Positions 31,746-43,665 of a stretch of 64,000 nt of DNA are shown here, piece by piece. The position numbers were made by a program, and so were the translations under genes. Location: assembly GCA_026225945.1 (NCBI GenBank), contig JAMJFZ010000818.1:990501-1054500 (forward strand), in the 5' to 3' direction. The first letter of the stretch is position 1; each line of letters starts with the position of its first letter. The DNA comes from Cricetomys ansorgei. Taxonomy: Eukaryota; Chordata; Mammalia; Rodentia; Nesomyidae. Under the pieces are notes generated by a model. It did no database searches, was not told the DNA's origin, and saw only the letters and a program-made list of their open reading frames with translations.

Positions 31746-33811
31746 GTCTGTTGGTAAACTAAGTCGAGGGAATCAGAGAGACACTCCAAGACTCAAAGCC
31801 ATGAACACGAGCAGGGGGCAACAGTCCCAACTGCGCCCCCTACCTGCTTCTCAGAAGCCCTTTTATTTGATGTCACCGCAAAGGTTAGTTAACATTTACA
31901 TTTCAGAACTTCTGATAGTTTTTGTTTCCAGAAGAAAAATTAACACCTCTGCAGTCTCCGCATGCAGTCCAAGACTTCCAAGAATATCTTGTGACTGAGG
32001 TCTTGCAAAGGCCGTAACATTCCTCCATTTACAATACAGAGTCCTTCAACTGCCCCAAGTACTTTTAAAAGCAAAGACTTCAGCCAGGTGCTCACCCTAG
32101 GTACAGTCTCCTCCGGCACCTCAGTATCAAAACAAAATGAGAAGCCAGAGACCAGGAAATGGACATTTGGGAGATAAAGAATAGAAAGGAGGGGGATGGA
32201 AAGATGGCTCAGTAATAGAATTGAGATCTGGGTAGATCAGAAAGGGTATCAGAGAGAAAACGAATCCTGGGGCTGAGGGTGGGGACTAAGCCAGGGTTTT
32301 TTTTTTTTTGTTTTTTTGTTTTTTTTTTTTTTTAATGCAATTAGAGATGGAAGGTGAAAGGGGGGCGGGTACGTAAAATTTGAGGACAAGACAAATGGAA
32401 AACGAAGATGGATGAGGTGAGTGTAGTCCTCAAAACCGACAACTGGTAAACCGTGGGGACATCCAGGAGACCCGAAGAGAGATGGGTCATGGTGTCCCTG
32501 GACTACAAGGTAAGCGGAAGAGAGAAGCATGCAAAGGGAGAAGGCAGAAGCAGGGTCGACTCAAAAGACTCGGAAAGTGCAGTTAATAAACCCAACGATT
32601 TTCCTTCCCTGGCTCCACATTTGAAAGAGATCCATCCACGTGATTCAAAGAGGAAGGAAATGGGGACATTGAACTTTTGAGGAAAGTCCAGGCTGGGAGC
32701 AGGAAAAGGGACTTAAGCGACCCCGACGGTGGGACGGTGACAGGAGACGACCGAGAATTTCAGTCAGAGCCCAGGAGGAAACCCAAGGCCAGCGACAGCG
32801 ACAGGAACCAAAGCGACCACCGAATCCCCCCTTTCTACCTCCCGGGATCCAAGTTAGAGAAATCTACCTGACCCGGACCGGACCAGGACCCGAGGGTGTC
32901 AGAGGACCTGCAGACGAGCATTTCTCAGGGGCTCCGAGACATGGGGGTCCCTCGGCGGCCGTGACCGCAGCCTCCCGTCCCCAGTCCCTCCCTCCCCGCC
33001 GAGGCTGGGGCCAAGGCCCGGATTCCAGCTCCACCATGATCCCCCGCAGCCAGCATCACGGCCCCAGCGGCTTCTCAGAGCCTCGGGCAGTCTCCGCTTC
33101 GTCCCCAGGGCCCTTGCCCTCCACCCCCACCCCCTATTTGCCCGCTCCGTTCCGGGCTCCGCTTTAGATCCTGTCAGAGCCACCCCCCCTCCCCGCCTCT
33201 CCTCATCAGGTCCCGGTCGCTGCACATCTTCCCTGCGGTCTCCCCGACCCTCTACCCCGGGTAACAGTTGCCCGCCCGGCCCTCTAGCCCGCCCCTGCGG
33301 GCTCCCCGTCAGCCCGGCGTCAGCCTCGGGGCCGCGCGCCCACCCCGCCACCCAACACCCCGCGTTCCCCAGGACCCTTCGTCCCCACCCCGCGGCCTCG
33401 GGTCCCCTCGGCCCCGCACCCACAGCCCACCGTTCCCCAAGGCCCCGCATCCCCCTCCCCGCCTCGCGATCCCCATCTTCGCGTTCCCTTCAGCCCCGCG
33501 TTCCCCCCTACACCCCCCCCAGGCACTTCGTCCTGTCAGCTCTGCGTTTCCCCCGGCCCGTGTCCCTTCGCCTCTGCGTCTCCCCCGCCCCACTTCCCCC
33601 CAGCCCCCCCCCCACTTCCCCCCAGCCCCCCCCCCCGGCCCCGTGTCCCTTCGCCTCTGCGTCCCCCCGCCCCACTTCCCCCCGACCCCGCGCCCCGAGT
33701 CCCCGCGTCCCCCCGGCCCCGCGATCCCTTCAGCCTCGCGTTCCCCCGCCCACCCGCCGCCCTGCGTTCCCCTGCGCGCTCCCCGCCCCGGCCCCGCCCC
33801 CGCCGGCCGCC

Positions 33812-33817
33812 ATGTGA
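33812..33817 (+). promoter_or_regulatory. Start-stop element (ATG-TGA) in the WSB2 leader
   Basis: An ATG in a near-ideal GCCGCC context is followed directly by TGA, 157 nt upstream of the WSB2 start. It counts only if the transcript begins upstream of it, which I infer from the surrounding GC boxes. Confidence 0.5.
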
Positions 33818-33830
33818 CGGGAAGCAGCTG

Positions 33831-33911
33831 ATGGCCTCTGCGGGCGGCGGCGGCGGCGGCGGCGGCGGCGGGCGCGGCCGGGCGGGGGCGGGCGGCGCGG
33901 GCGCGGCATGA
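33831..33911 (+). promoter_or_regulatory. Polyglycine upstream ORF in the WSB2 leader
   Basis: An ATG-initiated frame of 26 codons plus TGA reads M-A-S-A, then a Gly run encoded by nine GGC and one GGG, then Arg/Gly/Ala. Its stop overlaps the ATG of a third short ORF at 33908. Translation is an inference. Confidence 0.5.
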
Positions 33912-33934
33912 AGGCCCGCGGCCCTGGGGGCTGA
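33908..33934 (+). promoter_or_regulatory. Third upstream ORF in the WSB2 leader
   Basis: Eight codons (M-K-A-R-G-P-G-G) and TGA. It starts in an ATGA overlap with the preceding upstream ORF and ends 34 nt before the main ATG. G at -3 gives an adequate context. Confidence 0.45.
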
Positions 33935-33968
33935 GGCGCCCGCCGCCTGGCGCGGGCCGCGCGTCCTC

Positions 33969-33981
33969 ATGGAGGCCGGAG
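33969..33981 (+). CDS. WSB2: WSB2 coding exon 1
   Basis: Thirteen coding bases (M-E-A-G plus one base) lie in a CpG island, followed by the donor GTGAGT. The next exon completes Glu5 and continues the human-like E-E-P-L-L-L. Confidence 0.93.
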
Positions 33982-36900
33982 GTGAGTGCGGCCGCGGCGG
34001 GGCGGGGACCGAGGCGGGAAGGCAGCTTTGTTTCACTTTCGCTGTCAGCAGCGCCCGCCGGCCTGCAGCCGCCGCGGGGACCGGGGAGGGCGGCGGGCCG
34101 CGTTGCGGGAGCCCGCGGGGGAGGGCTCCGGGCCCGGGTCGGCCGGACCCCGAGCGCCCGCCGCGGCTCGGTGGCAGCAGCGGCCTCCGGGTGGGTGCCC
34201 GGGTACGGGGTGGGGCCCGGGGCGCCGCCCCGCGGCCACCCCGGGACCCGACATCCCGGTGGGTGAGGTCCGGTGCTGGCCCTGCCCTGGCTCGCAGCTG
34301 TCACCACGAAAGCTGGAAGTGAGAGCAATGGATGAGCTTCCTGCCCGCCCGGGACGCGCCGGTGGCCCGGGAGGCTCGGCCTGCTGCCCCCTCCCGGCCT
34401 CTCCCTGAGGGGCCCACAGAATCGAGGACTGGGGGGCTGACTGCACGGCTCCACCCGGCTTCAGGGCACTTAGGGGACCCTCAGCCGTCCAGGCCTAGGG
34501 CTCAGACTTGTTCCTGTGAAGTTGAAGCCTCACCTAGGTTTGGAGGGTTAGCATGCACCGGAGGGCTTGCAGCGGTGGGTGGGTTGTTTGAAAGGCAGGT
34601 ATTCCCTGGAGAGGTGTCCCCTTTTTGCATTTAGGAAATGACATTTCTTTGTTTTCAGGAGCTAGGCTTTCAGGGAGAGGTGTCTGGGGCAGCTCCTCTC
34701 CCGGTTTCCATCTAGATGAAAGCTTTTCAGTATCTTCCCTGTAGAATTCTTTTTAAATGGCCCCTACTGTTTTCTTCTGTGACTCTTTTTATATCTTCCG
34801 CTCTCATTTCCATTGAAGCCTTATAGTTAACTCTCACAGCAATCTGGAACCAGATTCCCTTTTTTAACAGGAATCTGTTCCAGTCCAGAGGGATTTTTCC
34901 CCCCCTAGTGATTGACAGCTGTGTTGTAGGGGTGTGGGCAGAGCTGTTGAGAGCTGCCAGGCCACTGTTATAAAGGCCAGACACTACGCCAGAGTTTTAC
35001 CCTCTTTCCAAATTGAATAAAACTATTGTAAAGAGACTACAGCAGAAAACAGTAAACAGGGGTTGGGATTAATTCATTCAACAAATATTTATTGAGTTAT
35101 CTATTATGTACCTGTGTCTTCTAGGTCATTGCTGGGCTATAGAAATATAATAGCAAAATGTAATTTAAAAGTAGTAGACATTTAAAAAAGAAACAGTGTT
35201 GTGGTATGTTTAGTTGTGGATAATATCTTAGTTAAGATTAGTCTTTTACTTGTTTACTCCTCTGTGCCATCCCCAGCTTCCACCTCCACAGAAGGTTCCT
35301 GTTATTTGTTGATTGAGGGTCTGTGTGAAAACAGGAAGAAAACACCTGGGATTGAGGGGTGGAGCAAGGAGGGAGAAGGAGTAGGAGGTGGAGGAGGAGA
35401 AGAACCAAGAGGAGAGCAATGGGGAAGAAGCCTTGGAGTGAGCTCTCGGCCTAGCCGCCCGGGTATTAGAATTCCCTGAGATTTGACATGGTTTGTGATT
35501 AATAAAGAAGAGCATTGGAAAATTCAACTCTGAACTCTCCGTTAAGCGACATAACGTTATTTTAACAAAACAGTTGGAATTAAAAAGCTATCTCCTTCAG
35601 GCTAATATATCTAAAATATTTCAAACTGATTCATTTCTGTGATCAAACAAAAACTATAGGGATGTTTTGGAGAGTTAAGATTTCGTAGTGCATGTGTATC
35701 AGCACCACGTGGTGCATGCAGTGCCTGAGCCGGCCAGAAGAGGGCGTCAGAACCTCTGTAACAGTGGCTGAGCCGTCACCCCCCCACCCCCCTGCGTCCC
35801 GCATCCCCTGCATCCGGTGTGTAAAACTATTTTTAGATTTATTTATTTTATATTTTATGTGTATGCGTGTTTTGCCTGCATGTATGTCTGTGCACCACGC
35901 ATGTGCCTAGTACCTGCAGAGGCCAGAAGAGGGCATCAAATCCCCTGGAACAAGAGTTGTAGACGATTGTGAGCCACCTCATGGGTGCTGGAAATCTAAC
36001 CCAGGTCCTCACTAGAGTAACAAGTGCTTTTAACTGCTGGCCCATTTCTCCAACTCCATGTATTATATTCTGGCACACTTCAGGGGGTCAGTAACTGCTG
36101 TGACTGGTGACTAGTGACAGACAGGGTGGATTGCGGAAAGATAGGCTACAAGTGTATGTGAACCGCAGATGCAATCCAGAAAGCCCAGTGTAGAGAAAAG
36201 TAAATGACTCAAGCTAAAGGAAAACAACCTGGTCACCTTAGTGAGTGAGTCAGGAGTGTCATCAAGAAGGTGACATGGACACAGAGCCCTGCTTATTCTG
36301 ATGGAGCAGCCAGTCAGAACCACCCAGTCTGATTGCATTGCAAAGATCCCAGGGCAGGAAGGATCACGGAGCTTGCTGCCAGCCGGGCTCCTGGCTCCAC
36401 CTCCTTCAAAATGAGCCTCCTTGTGCGGAAGAGGCTCATAAGTGCCTATCCTTTCTGCCTGACTATACTTATCCCTGTTGGAAAACCTGGAAGGGGTGGG
36501 GCTAGGGAAATGCTGGTCAAAGGTTACAGAATTTCAGTTAGGGTGGTGACTACAGTTAATAATGCTGCTATATACTGGAAAATTGCTGTCAGATTTTCAA
36601 GAGAGCTCACTGAAAAAAAATGCTAAGAATGTGAAGGAGTGCATATGGCCGTTAGCTTGACTGACCCCTCCACTACCTGGATATAGTGTAACACGTGGTA
36701 TCCAGTAAGCACGCACTGCATATCAATATAACAAAGCCCTGATCCAACCCAAAGCCATGACCCAAAGAGGGTCACACAGGTACACTCTCAGACAAAGCCG
36801 GATGTTTCCAGTTCTATTTCATTTGTTTTGAAGTTCTGCACTAATTATGGTTTTGTTTTCCAGTAGCCAAGTTTAGTTAGGGCCCAGACTCCAAGAGACA

Positions 36901-39900
36901 GCCACTGTTTCCTTCTTTTAGATTCTAGATTCCTGACCTGAAATAGCAAGAGATGAAACTCCCCAAAACCCCAGAAATAGAATATGGATCTTGGGCAGGG
37001 CTAGGGTTTAAGAAGAATTCCTATGAACGGTGGCATCCTGATAGTCTCCAGGCTCCGTTTCCTCTGTGTTTAAAGAGGCTTTGCCTTGGGAACAAGCGCA
37101 GGAGGTTGCTACTGTGAGCAGACCGCCTAGTGCTGGGGTACTGGTCTCAGTAGTGATGAGTTCTACAGAGGAATTAGTGAGCGGTTGTGAAGGCACTGGA
37201 TTAGGGTTCAGAGGGAGTTGTTTAAGCCAGATGATGAGGATGAGGTGCCGCCGTGGAGAAGCGCTCCTATGAGGGAATAGTTGGTGCAGAGTCCTGAGGC
37301 TGGAACTACCTGCGCACAGTCAGACGGGAGGAGGCAGAGGCGGGAAGGGCACAAGTCCAGATGTGAGAGAGAGGTACTGAGGGGCTGAGGGCAGTGTGAT
37401 GGCTTTCGTTTATGCTAAGGGTCAGTGAAACTGCAAGCTAAGAGATAGGGAGGGATGGTTAGGGGCCAGAGCAGGACCCAGAGAGCAAGCAGTTAGAAGA
37501 CTGCCTAGTAGGCCAGGCAAGACGCCATGCTGTAGAGACTCAGACAGTAGCCATAGAGATGGAAAGGAAAATTTGGTGAGGCTTTTGGAGACAGATTTGG
37601 TTGAACTTGACAGTGAATTTGTCTTGGGCAGTAGAAGTCAAGGCTGACCCTGTTCTGCTGTGTGGAGCGCCGCCATCGCTTGGGGAGCGTGGACAACGCA
37701 TGTGTATGGGAGGAAGGGAGTCAGATCAAATAGATTGATCAGGACGGATACAGTGTGCTTGGCCTCATCGCTGTTGACACCGAGGCCAGGTCATGTTCGA
37801 GTCTACAGAGTGAAGCTCACGCTGACTCTAGAGGAGCCCAGATAGGAGTGCTCTGGGTCTAGATGCACCGCAGAATAGACCAGCACATTAAAACCTGTAT
37901 CTCCACATAGAGACACAGCAGCGAGATAAAGATAAACCATATCTTGTCTCTTTATAAAGACGAGATATGGTTACATTTCTATTTGAAGACTGAATTTCCA
38001 GCAACGTGTATTTTATAGAATAAGATGCATCTATGGGTCCAGCAAAGTGGCTTAGTAGGCTTTTAAAAGTACTTGCTACAGAAAAAAGAAAAACAAAAAC
38101 AGTTTAATCCCTCAAACCTATGGAGGATGGAGAGAACAGACCCCTGAAAATTGTCCTCGGACCTCCACACACACTGTGACTTTCACGTAGGTACCACGCA
38201 TCCACTCATAAAAATTCCTAAAGAGGTACCTCTGTGTGTTATGATGCACGTTGCAGAGATGCTTGTGGTATACATGAGTCCTGAACCATCTGTTTCAGGG
38301 CACCATCTAGCCATGGATTGCAGTAGCTGCCTGCCACTAGGAAAAGGTGCTGCTCCTCTAGGAGGGGGTCTCCATTGTTAGGTAAATGCTGATTTCTTGG
38401 AGGCCAAATGCAAGAAAATACCTAAAAACAGGCTTTGAAATACAAGATAGCTTGTTTAACTTAGTTTCTACAGCGCCTGGAGAAATAGCTCAGTGGTTCA
38501 GAGCACTGGCTGCTCTTTTAGAGGACCCTGGTTTGATTCCCAGCACCCACATGGTGGCTCACAACCATTTGTAACTACAGTTCCAGGAGATAATATGGTA
38601 CCTACACACATTCAGGCAAAGCACTCATACACATAAAATAACTTAAAAATTAAGTTATCGCCTATCTATTAATACCCGCCAGAGCATCAAATCCCAGGAC
38701 TATTGACGAGGGACTTGCACAAAAGGTGGCCGTGGTGGTTAAAAAAACATCATTCTCCAGGGCTCTGCCTTACAAGTCAGCTGTGGGGTTCCTTCCCTGG
38801 AGTAGAGAACTCCAGAGGAGTTGTGGTTGTGTTGAACAAACGTGAGGGGCTCTGGGAGAGGGAGGTGCAGTCGTGGTGGTGGTGGTGGTGTGGAGAACGC
38901 GTAAGTGCTGGTCTACAAGAGAGTGAGATAGGTTTAGGCTCTGTTTTGGAAATAGGAAGTTAGGCGTGCTGCCTGTCAATAGACCTAGGTGTGATTCTTA
39001 GGAACAGAAAACGACAATACATGACTGGGAAAGGGGTTTGTTAAAAAGATGGGTGTTACCCCTCCACCCCCCAGGGCAAGGAATAACAGAAAGTGGCTTG
39101 ATAGAGGCCTTAATGGAGGGGTGCAGTGGCAGACCTGGGCTCAGGTGGTTGGGAGCTTTGAAATATATCTGATGTGTGTTTTCAGCATTGGAAGGTCCCT
39201 GGGGGCACAAGAATGGATCAGTAGCCACTCAGAGCAGGTTAAACCAAGACTAGAGGGCGGGGAGGATTAGGAAGAGGAGCCAGTAGACCTGCCCTAAAAG
39301 GAGGCAAGGAGGGTGCTGGGAGTGGAAAGGAACCCTTGAATTGAGGTACCAGGTTCATTTTGAGGGAGCCTTAAGTGTGTCCATTGACTGGATTCCAGAC
39401 ACGGTGGCCCCTCAACTTTCTTCCTGCTTGGGCATTCGTGGGAAGATGAGGCCTCATTCACTAGGCCTGCCACTGCAGTGTTACTCTGAGTCACACGATG
39501 GGGAGGGTTGCCCCTGAGTAACCGCAGAGGAATGTGGCCTGTGGCTGCTGCTACTGCCCTAGGTCATTTAAACGACAAGGCTCTCCCACGAAGTCTTGGG
39601 TAGACAGCAGCTTCCCTAGTCTGGTGGTCAGGCTGGAGGGTGTGTTTTGAAATATGATGTCTCCTTCCCCAGAGGAACCGCTGCTGCTGGCTGAACTCAA
39701 GCCCGGGCGCCCCCACCAGTTTGATTGGAAGTCAAGCTGTGAAACCTGGAGTGTGGCCTTCTCCCCAGATGGTTCCTGGTTCGCCTGGTCTCAAGGACAC
39801 TGCGTGGTCAAGCTTGTCCCCTGGCCATTAGAGGAGCAGTTGTAAGTCCTCTCTGTACCACAGGGAATGAGGAAGATCAGTGATGGGGTATTGGATGCTT

Positions 39901-42792
39901 TCCCAAGTTGTTTCCTGCTCTTGGGGGTCTTTTTCTAAGAATTGGGGGGCAAGGAAGGGCTGAACAGTTGAGACTTGATCATGGGGTCAGAGCCCCACAT
40001 TCTGTACCTAGGGAAGCCAAGTCTGTGGAGAGTGTTCTGGCCTGATGCTGACTTTGTTGACAACTTTGTTGAGATAAAGCTGACACCACGTAGTTTGCAG
40101 TAGGTGATGAGACTGTCTCAAAAGAAAACCTAAAAATAGTGTAGAGAGCAGCAGCTTTCAATGTGTGCACTGAGCTGTGCACCTGTCACCAGAATCAGGC
40201 CTTTACTCGCCGGCCCCTTACTTGCCGGCCCTGTCCTTCTCTGTCTTTGGCCTGGCAGCCACTGGGATCTCCCTGCATGTGACTGTGACTGTCTTAGCGA
40301 GTTGCCTCAAGACTTCATCCCTGCTGTGTGTGCATCCCTGCTCCACTTGTGTTACTGCCCAGTGACGTTGTGCTAGCTGAGACCCCAGACTTAGCCCACG
40401 GGTTTTCATTGGATGTTAGGTTTTGTTTTTGTTCCTTGGCTGCTGTGAACGTTTGTGGACACACGGGCCTGGGGGTGTGTGTCCCGAGTTGGACTGAGTA
40501 AGTGGCCAGCTGTTTTCCGAAGTGGCGATGCAGTTTTACCTCCCCCGACCCCAGCAGTGTCTTCAAGTTTGAAATTCTCTACATCCTTGGGATACTTGAC
40601 ACTTGTCCTGTCTTTGTTCAGCCTGGAACTCCTGGAGTGAATTGGAATCTGATTTGCATTTTCTTCTAGACTACTTTTTCAAGTGCTAATCGATCTCTTG
40701 AGTCATTCCTTCCGAGAAATACCTCCTCAGATCTCAGGTGTTTCCTTTCTGTTCCTTTTTGTTTTCTAACCTAGTTTATAGTTTCTGAAGCCAAGTTTCT
40801 CTTTTCTTGGGATAGGCAGGTCCCAGGGTCTGAAAGCTGTGAGCTCCTGGTTGGTGTGTCTTCAGTGTGTCCTGGGGTAACTGCGTGTCTGTATTTATTT
40901 ATTCAGCCTTTATTGATTGATTGATTGATTGCAGATCTTCTTCGCTTGGCACTGAGCTAGAGGTAGAGAATCCTGAAGGACATCAGATAGCTCTTGGCCT
41001 TTTTCAAATAGGAGGCTAGGTTTAAGCGTGGATACGTTTCGTGGGCAGCCTGTTGCCTTGACACTAGGTAATGCCACCGAGAGCAAGTTGCCCTGGGCAG
41101 GCAGCACTCTGCTGGGAAGGAAGGTGTGAGTTACACAGTCTCCACTTCCTGGAACTCAATTCCAAAGAATCCTTGGAATGTCCAGAGCTGGGGCTTCGCA
41201 GGTGGTGGGCTGCCTCCTATTTGGCTTCAGGTTGGGGGCTGGTCACCCTGAGACATGATTTCAGGTTTCTTCTGTAATAGGAAGGGAAGGTCATTCACTG
41301 TTTGAATGTGTTGTGTTCTCTGAATGTAATGCAAAGAGAGACTCTTTGCATCTAGATTTGAGTCTAGGGTCAGCTTGTTGTCTGAAACAGTCTTGTTGTT
41401 TTGCTTTTTGTTGTTTGTTATTTTCCTCCAAGGTACTCTTATTCTCAATTATATACATTAATGTAGGTAAATGTACCCTTCCTGTGATAGCCGGGGAGAG
41501 GTGTTTGAATGTTAGTCCTTTTCTGTGTCATTACCAAAATGAGAAAAGTATTACTAGTATGTTAAATGAGAAATCATTGGCTTGGGGGAATGACAGATTC
41601 TGAAGACTGATACCCAGTGAGTGCCAAGCAGATGGCTTCTGTTTAAAAGCAGCCAGGCATGGCTGTGCGCCTGAAACTACAGCTGCTTGTGAGGCTGAGG
41701 CAGGAAAATAGCCCGGGCAGCTCAGCAAGACTCACAGATAGGGTGCAGCTCAGCGGTGGTGCTTCTTCCTGAGTGTGTGAGGCTCTGCGGTCCATCCCTG
41801 CTGAGAACAGTATAAACAGAAAAACAAACCACGCCGCGAGGTTGCAGTATTGGTTACCATGTGCGGTGGTGGTAATGTATGCAGCAGGCATAGACAGTAG
41901 GACACCCATGGGATGTGTGTGATGTGTTTACTGTGGTTACAGTGTGGTTGGCCTGTGAGTCCTGTGTCCTGTGCTGGACCTTGACCAGGCCTTCGTGCCT
42001 GTGCTTCTCCACGGGGCTGTGTCCCCGCCTGAGCCATTTTCACTGTTTTGTTTCTAGATCTCCTGTTCCTTCTTGTGTCTTATAAAAGAATCACTGCTGG
42101 CAGCATTTACACTTCTTAGGGCATCTGACCTTTGTCTGTTCATTTGTTCATTTATTTGCAGAGCTGGTGACCCAACCTAGGATCTTGCCTGTGTGAGAAA
42201 GGACTCCAGGCCAGAGTTGATAAACACTTGGCTGGCTTTCTCCCTCCCTCCCTCCCCACCTCCCTTCCTTCCACAGGGCTTCTCTGTGTATCCTTGGGCA
42301 TCCTGGAATTCACTCTGTAGACCAGGATGGCCTTGAACTCACAGAGATCCGCCTGCCTTGCCTCTGGAGTTCAGGGATTAGAAGTGTGTGCCACCACTGC
42401 CCAGCATACATTTGGTTTTCTAAGATAGGGTCTCTCTAGTCCTGGAACTTGCTGTGTAGACCAGGCTGGCCTCGAACTCCCAGAGATATCCTGCCTCTGA
42501 ATTTCCAAGAGCCGGTATGACAGGCATGAGCCACCACATCCAGTTGTTACACATTTCTTAAAATCCTCCTAGCCGGCATGGTGAGGCACACCTTTAGTCC
42601 CAAAACTAGGTAGGCAGGGGCCAGTGGGCTACACAGTGAGTTCCTGGATAGCCAGAGCACATATTAGAGAGTCCTGTCTTTAAAAAGAAAAAGAAAAGGA
42701 AAGGAAAGAAAATCTATCAGGAAATGCTTTTGTTGTTGAATGGCTGACTATCTGGTATCAAGAATAAAGATCTGAGAAACAACAAATTACGT

Positions 42793-42884
<92 letters not shown>

Positions 42885-43628
42885 CTGACTCTCTGCATGC
42901 ATATGGAAGTCAAAGGACACTTACCTGAAGGAGTCAGTTCTCTTCCACCATGCGGGTCCCAGACAGTAAGCTTGGGCTGTCAGCCTGACAACAAGCGCCC
43001 GTACCTGCCCAGCTGAGCCCAGCCGAGCCGAGCCGTCCCATCTGCCCCAGGTTTGAGTGAAGCCAGGTTCTGCCAGAGAATCTTCTGTTCCATTAGCGCC
43101 CTCTTCTAACTTCTACCCTGCCCGCCCTCCCTCCCCACTGTGTCTGTCTCCTGTGGTTCAGCAGCACCTAGAGCAGTTTCTGAGCACTGGGCTAGGTACC
43201 CCCGCTGTGGACTTCAATTCCAGCTCTACTCTGATCTTACTTTCTCTAAAGCAGAGGGTTCAGCGCGGTCCTGTGCCAGTCTCCCATGCCGTGGGAGTGA
43301 GCCTGTGTGTGACAGCGGGCCGCACAGTTGGGGTGCTGGGACTGTTGCGCAGTTTGTGTAGGCCACTTGAGGATCCCAAGAGAGTTCTCAACAGCACGCC
43401 TGTCGTTGAGCCAGGCATGACTTCCCTTTCTAGACAAGTCCACCATGTTAAATGAAACATAAATGTGCCTCATCCCATTGGGTGAAGTGGTTGGTACAGA
43501 AGTACCAGTGGCCTGTTCCTTTTTCTGAGACTGGTCTCCGACTACTGATCCTGCTGCCTGACCTCCCGAGACTAGGATTACAGGTGTGTAGGACCACGCT
43601 CTTAGCTCTGAAGCATGTTTTTTTCTTC

Positions 43629-43665
<37 letters not shown>

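Larger units (their letters stand above)
31240..32930. other. Intergenic region between VSIG10 and WSB2
   Basis: About 1.7 kb with no gene recognised. It contains B1, B3-like and ID-like SINEs up to about 31745, then purine-rich unique sequence and a T-rich run at about 32300-32335. Confidence 0.6.
32930..34480. promoter_or_regulatory. CpG island and probable WSB2 promoter
   Basis: This is the strongest CpG island in the window. It is C-tract-rich on the upstream side (about 33480-33800), then has GC boxes just before 33811, a GGC repeat and WSB2 exon 1. No TATA box was recognised. Confidence 0.75.

Noticed and set aside
33309..34454. Long - strand open frame (381 codons) across the WSB2 promoter
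   Set aside because: Same cause: extreme GC content and C tracts. The predicted protein is a Gly/Arg/Pro smear without domains.
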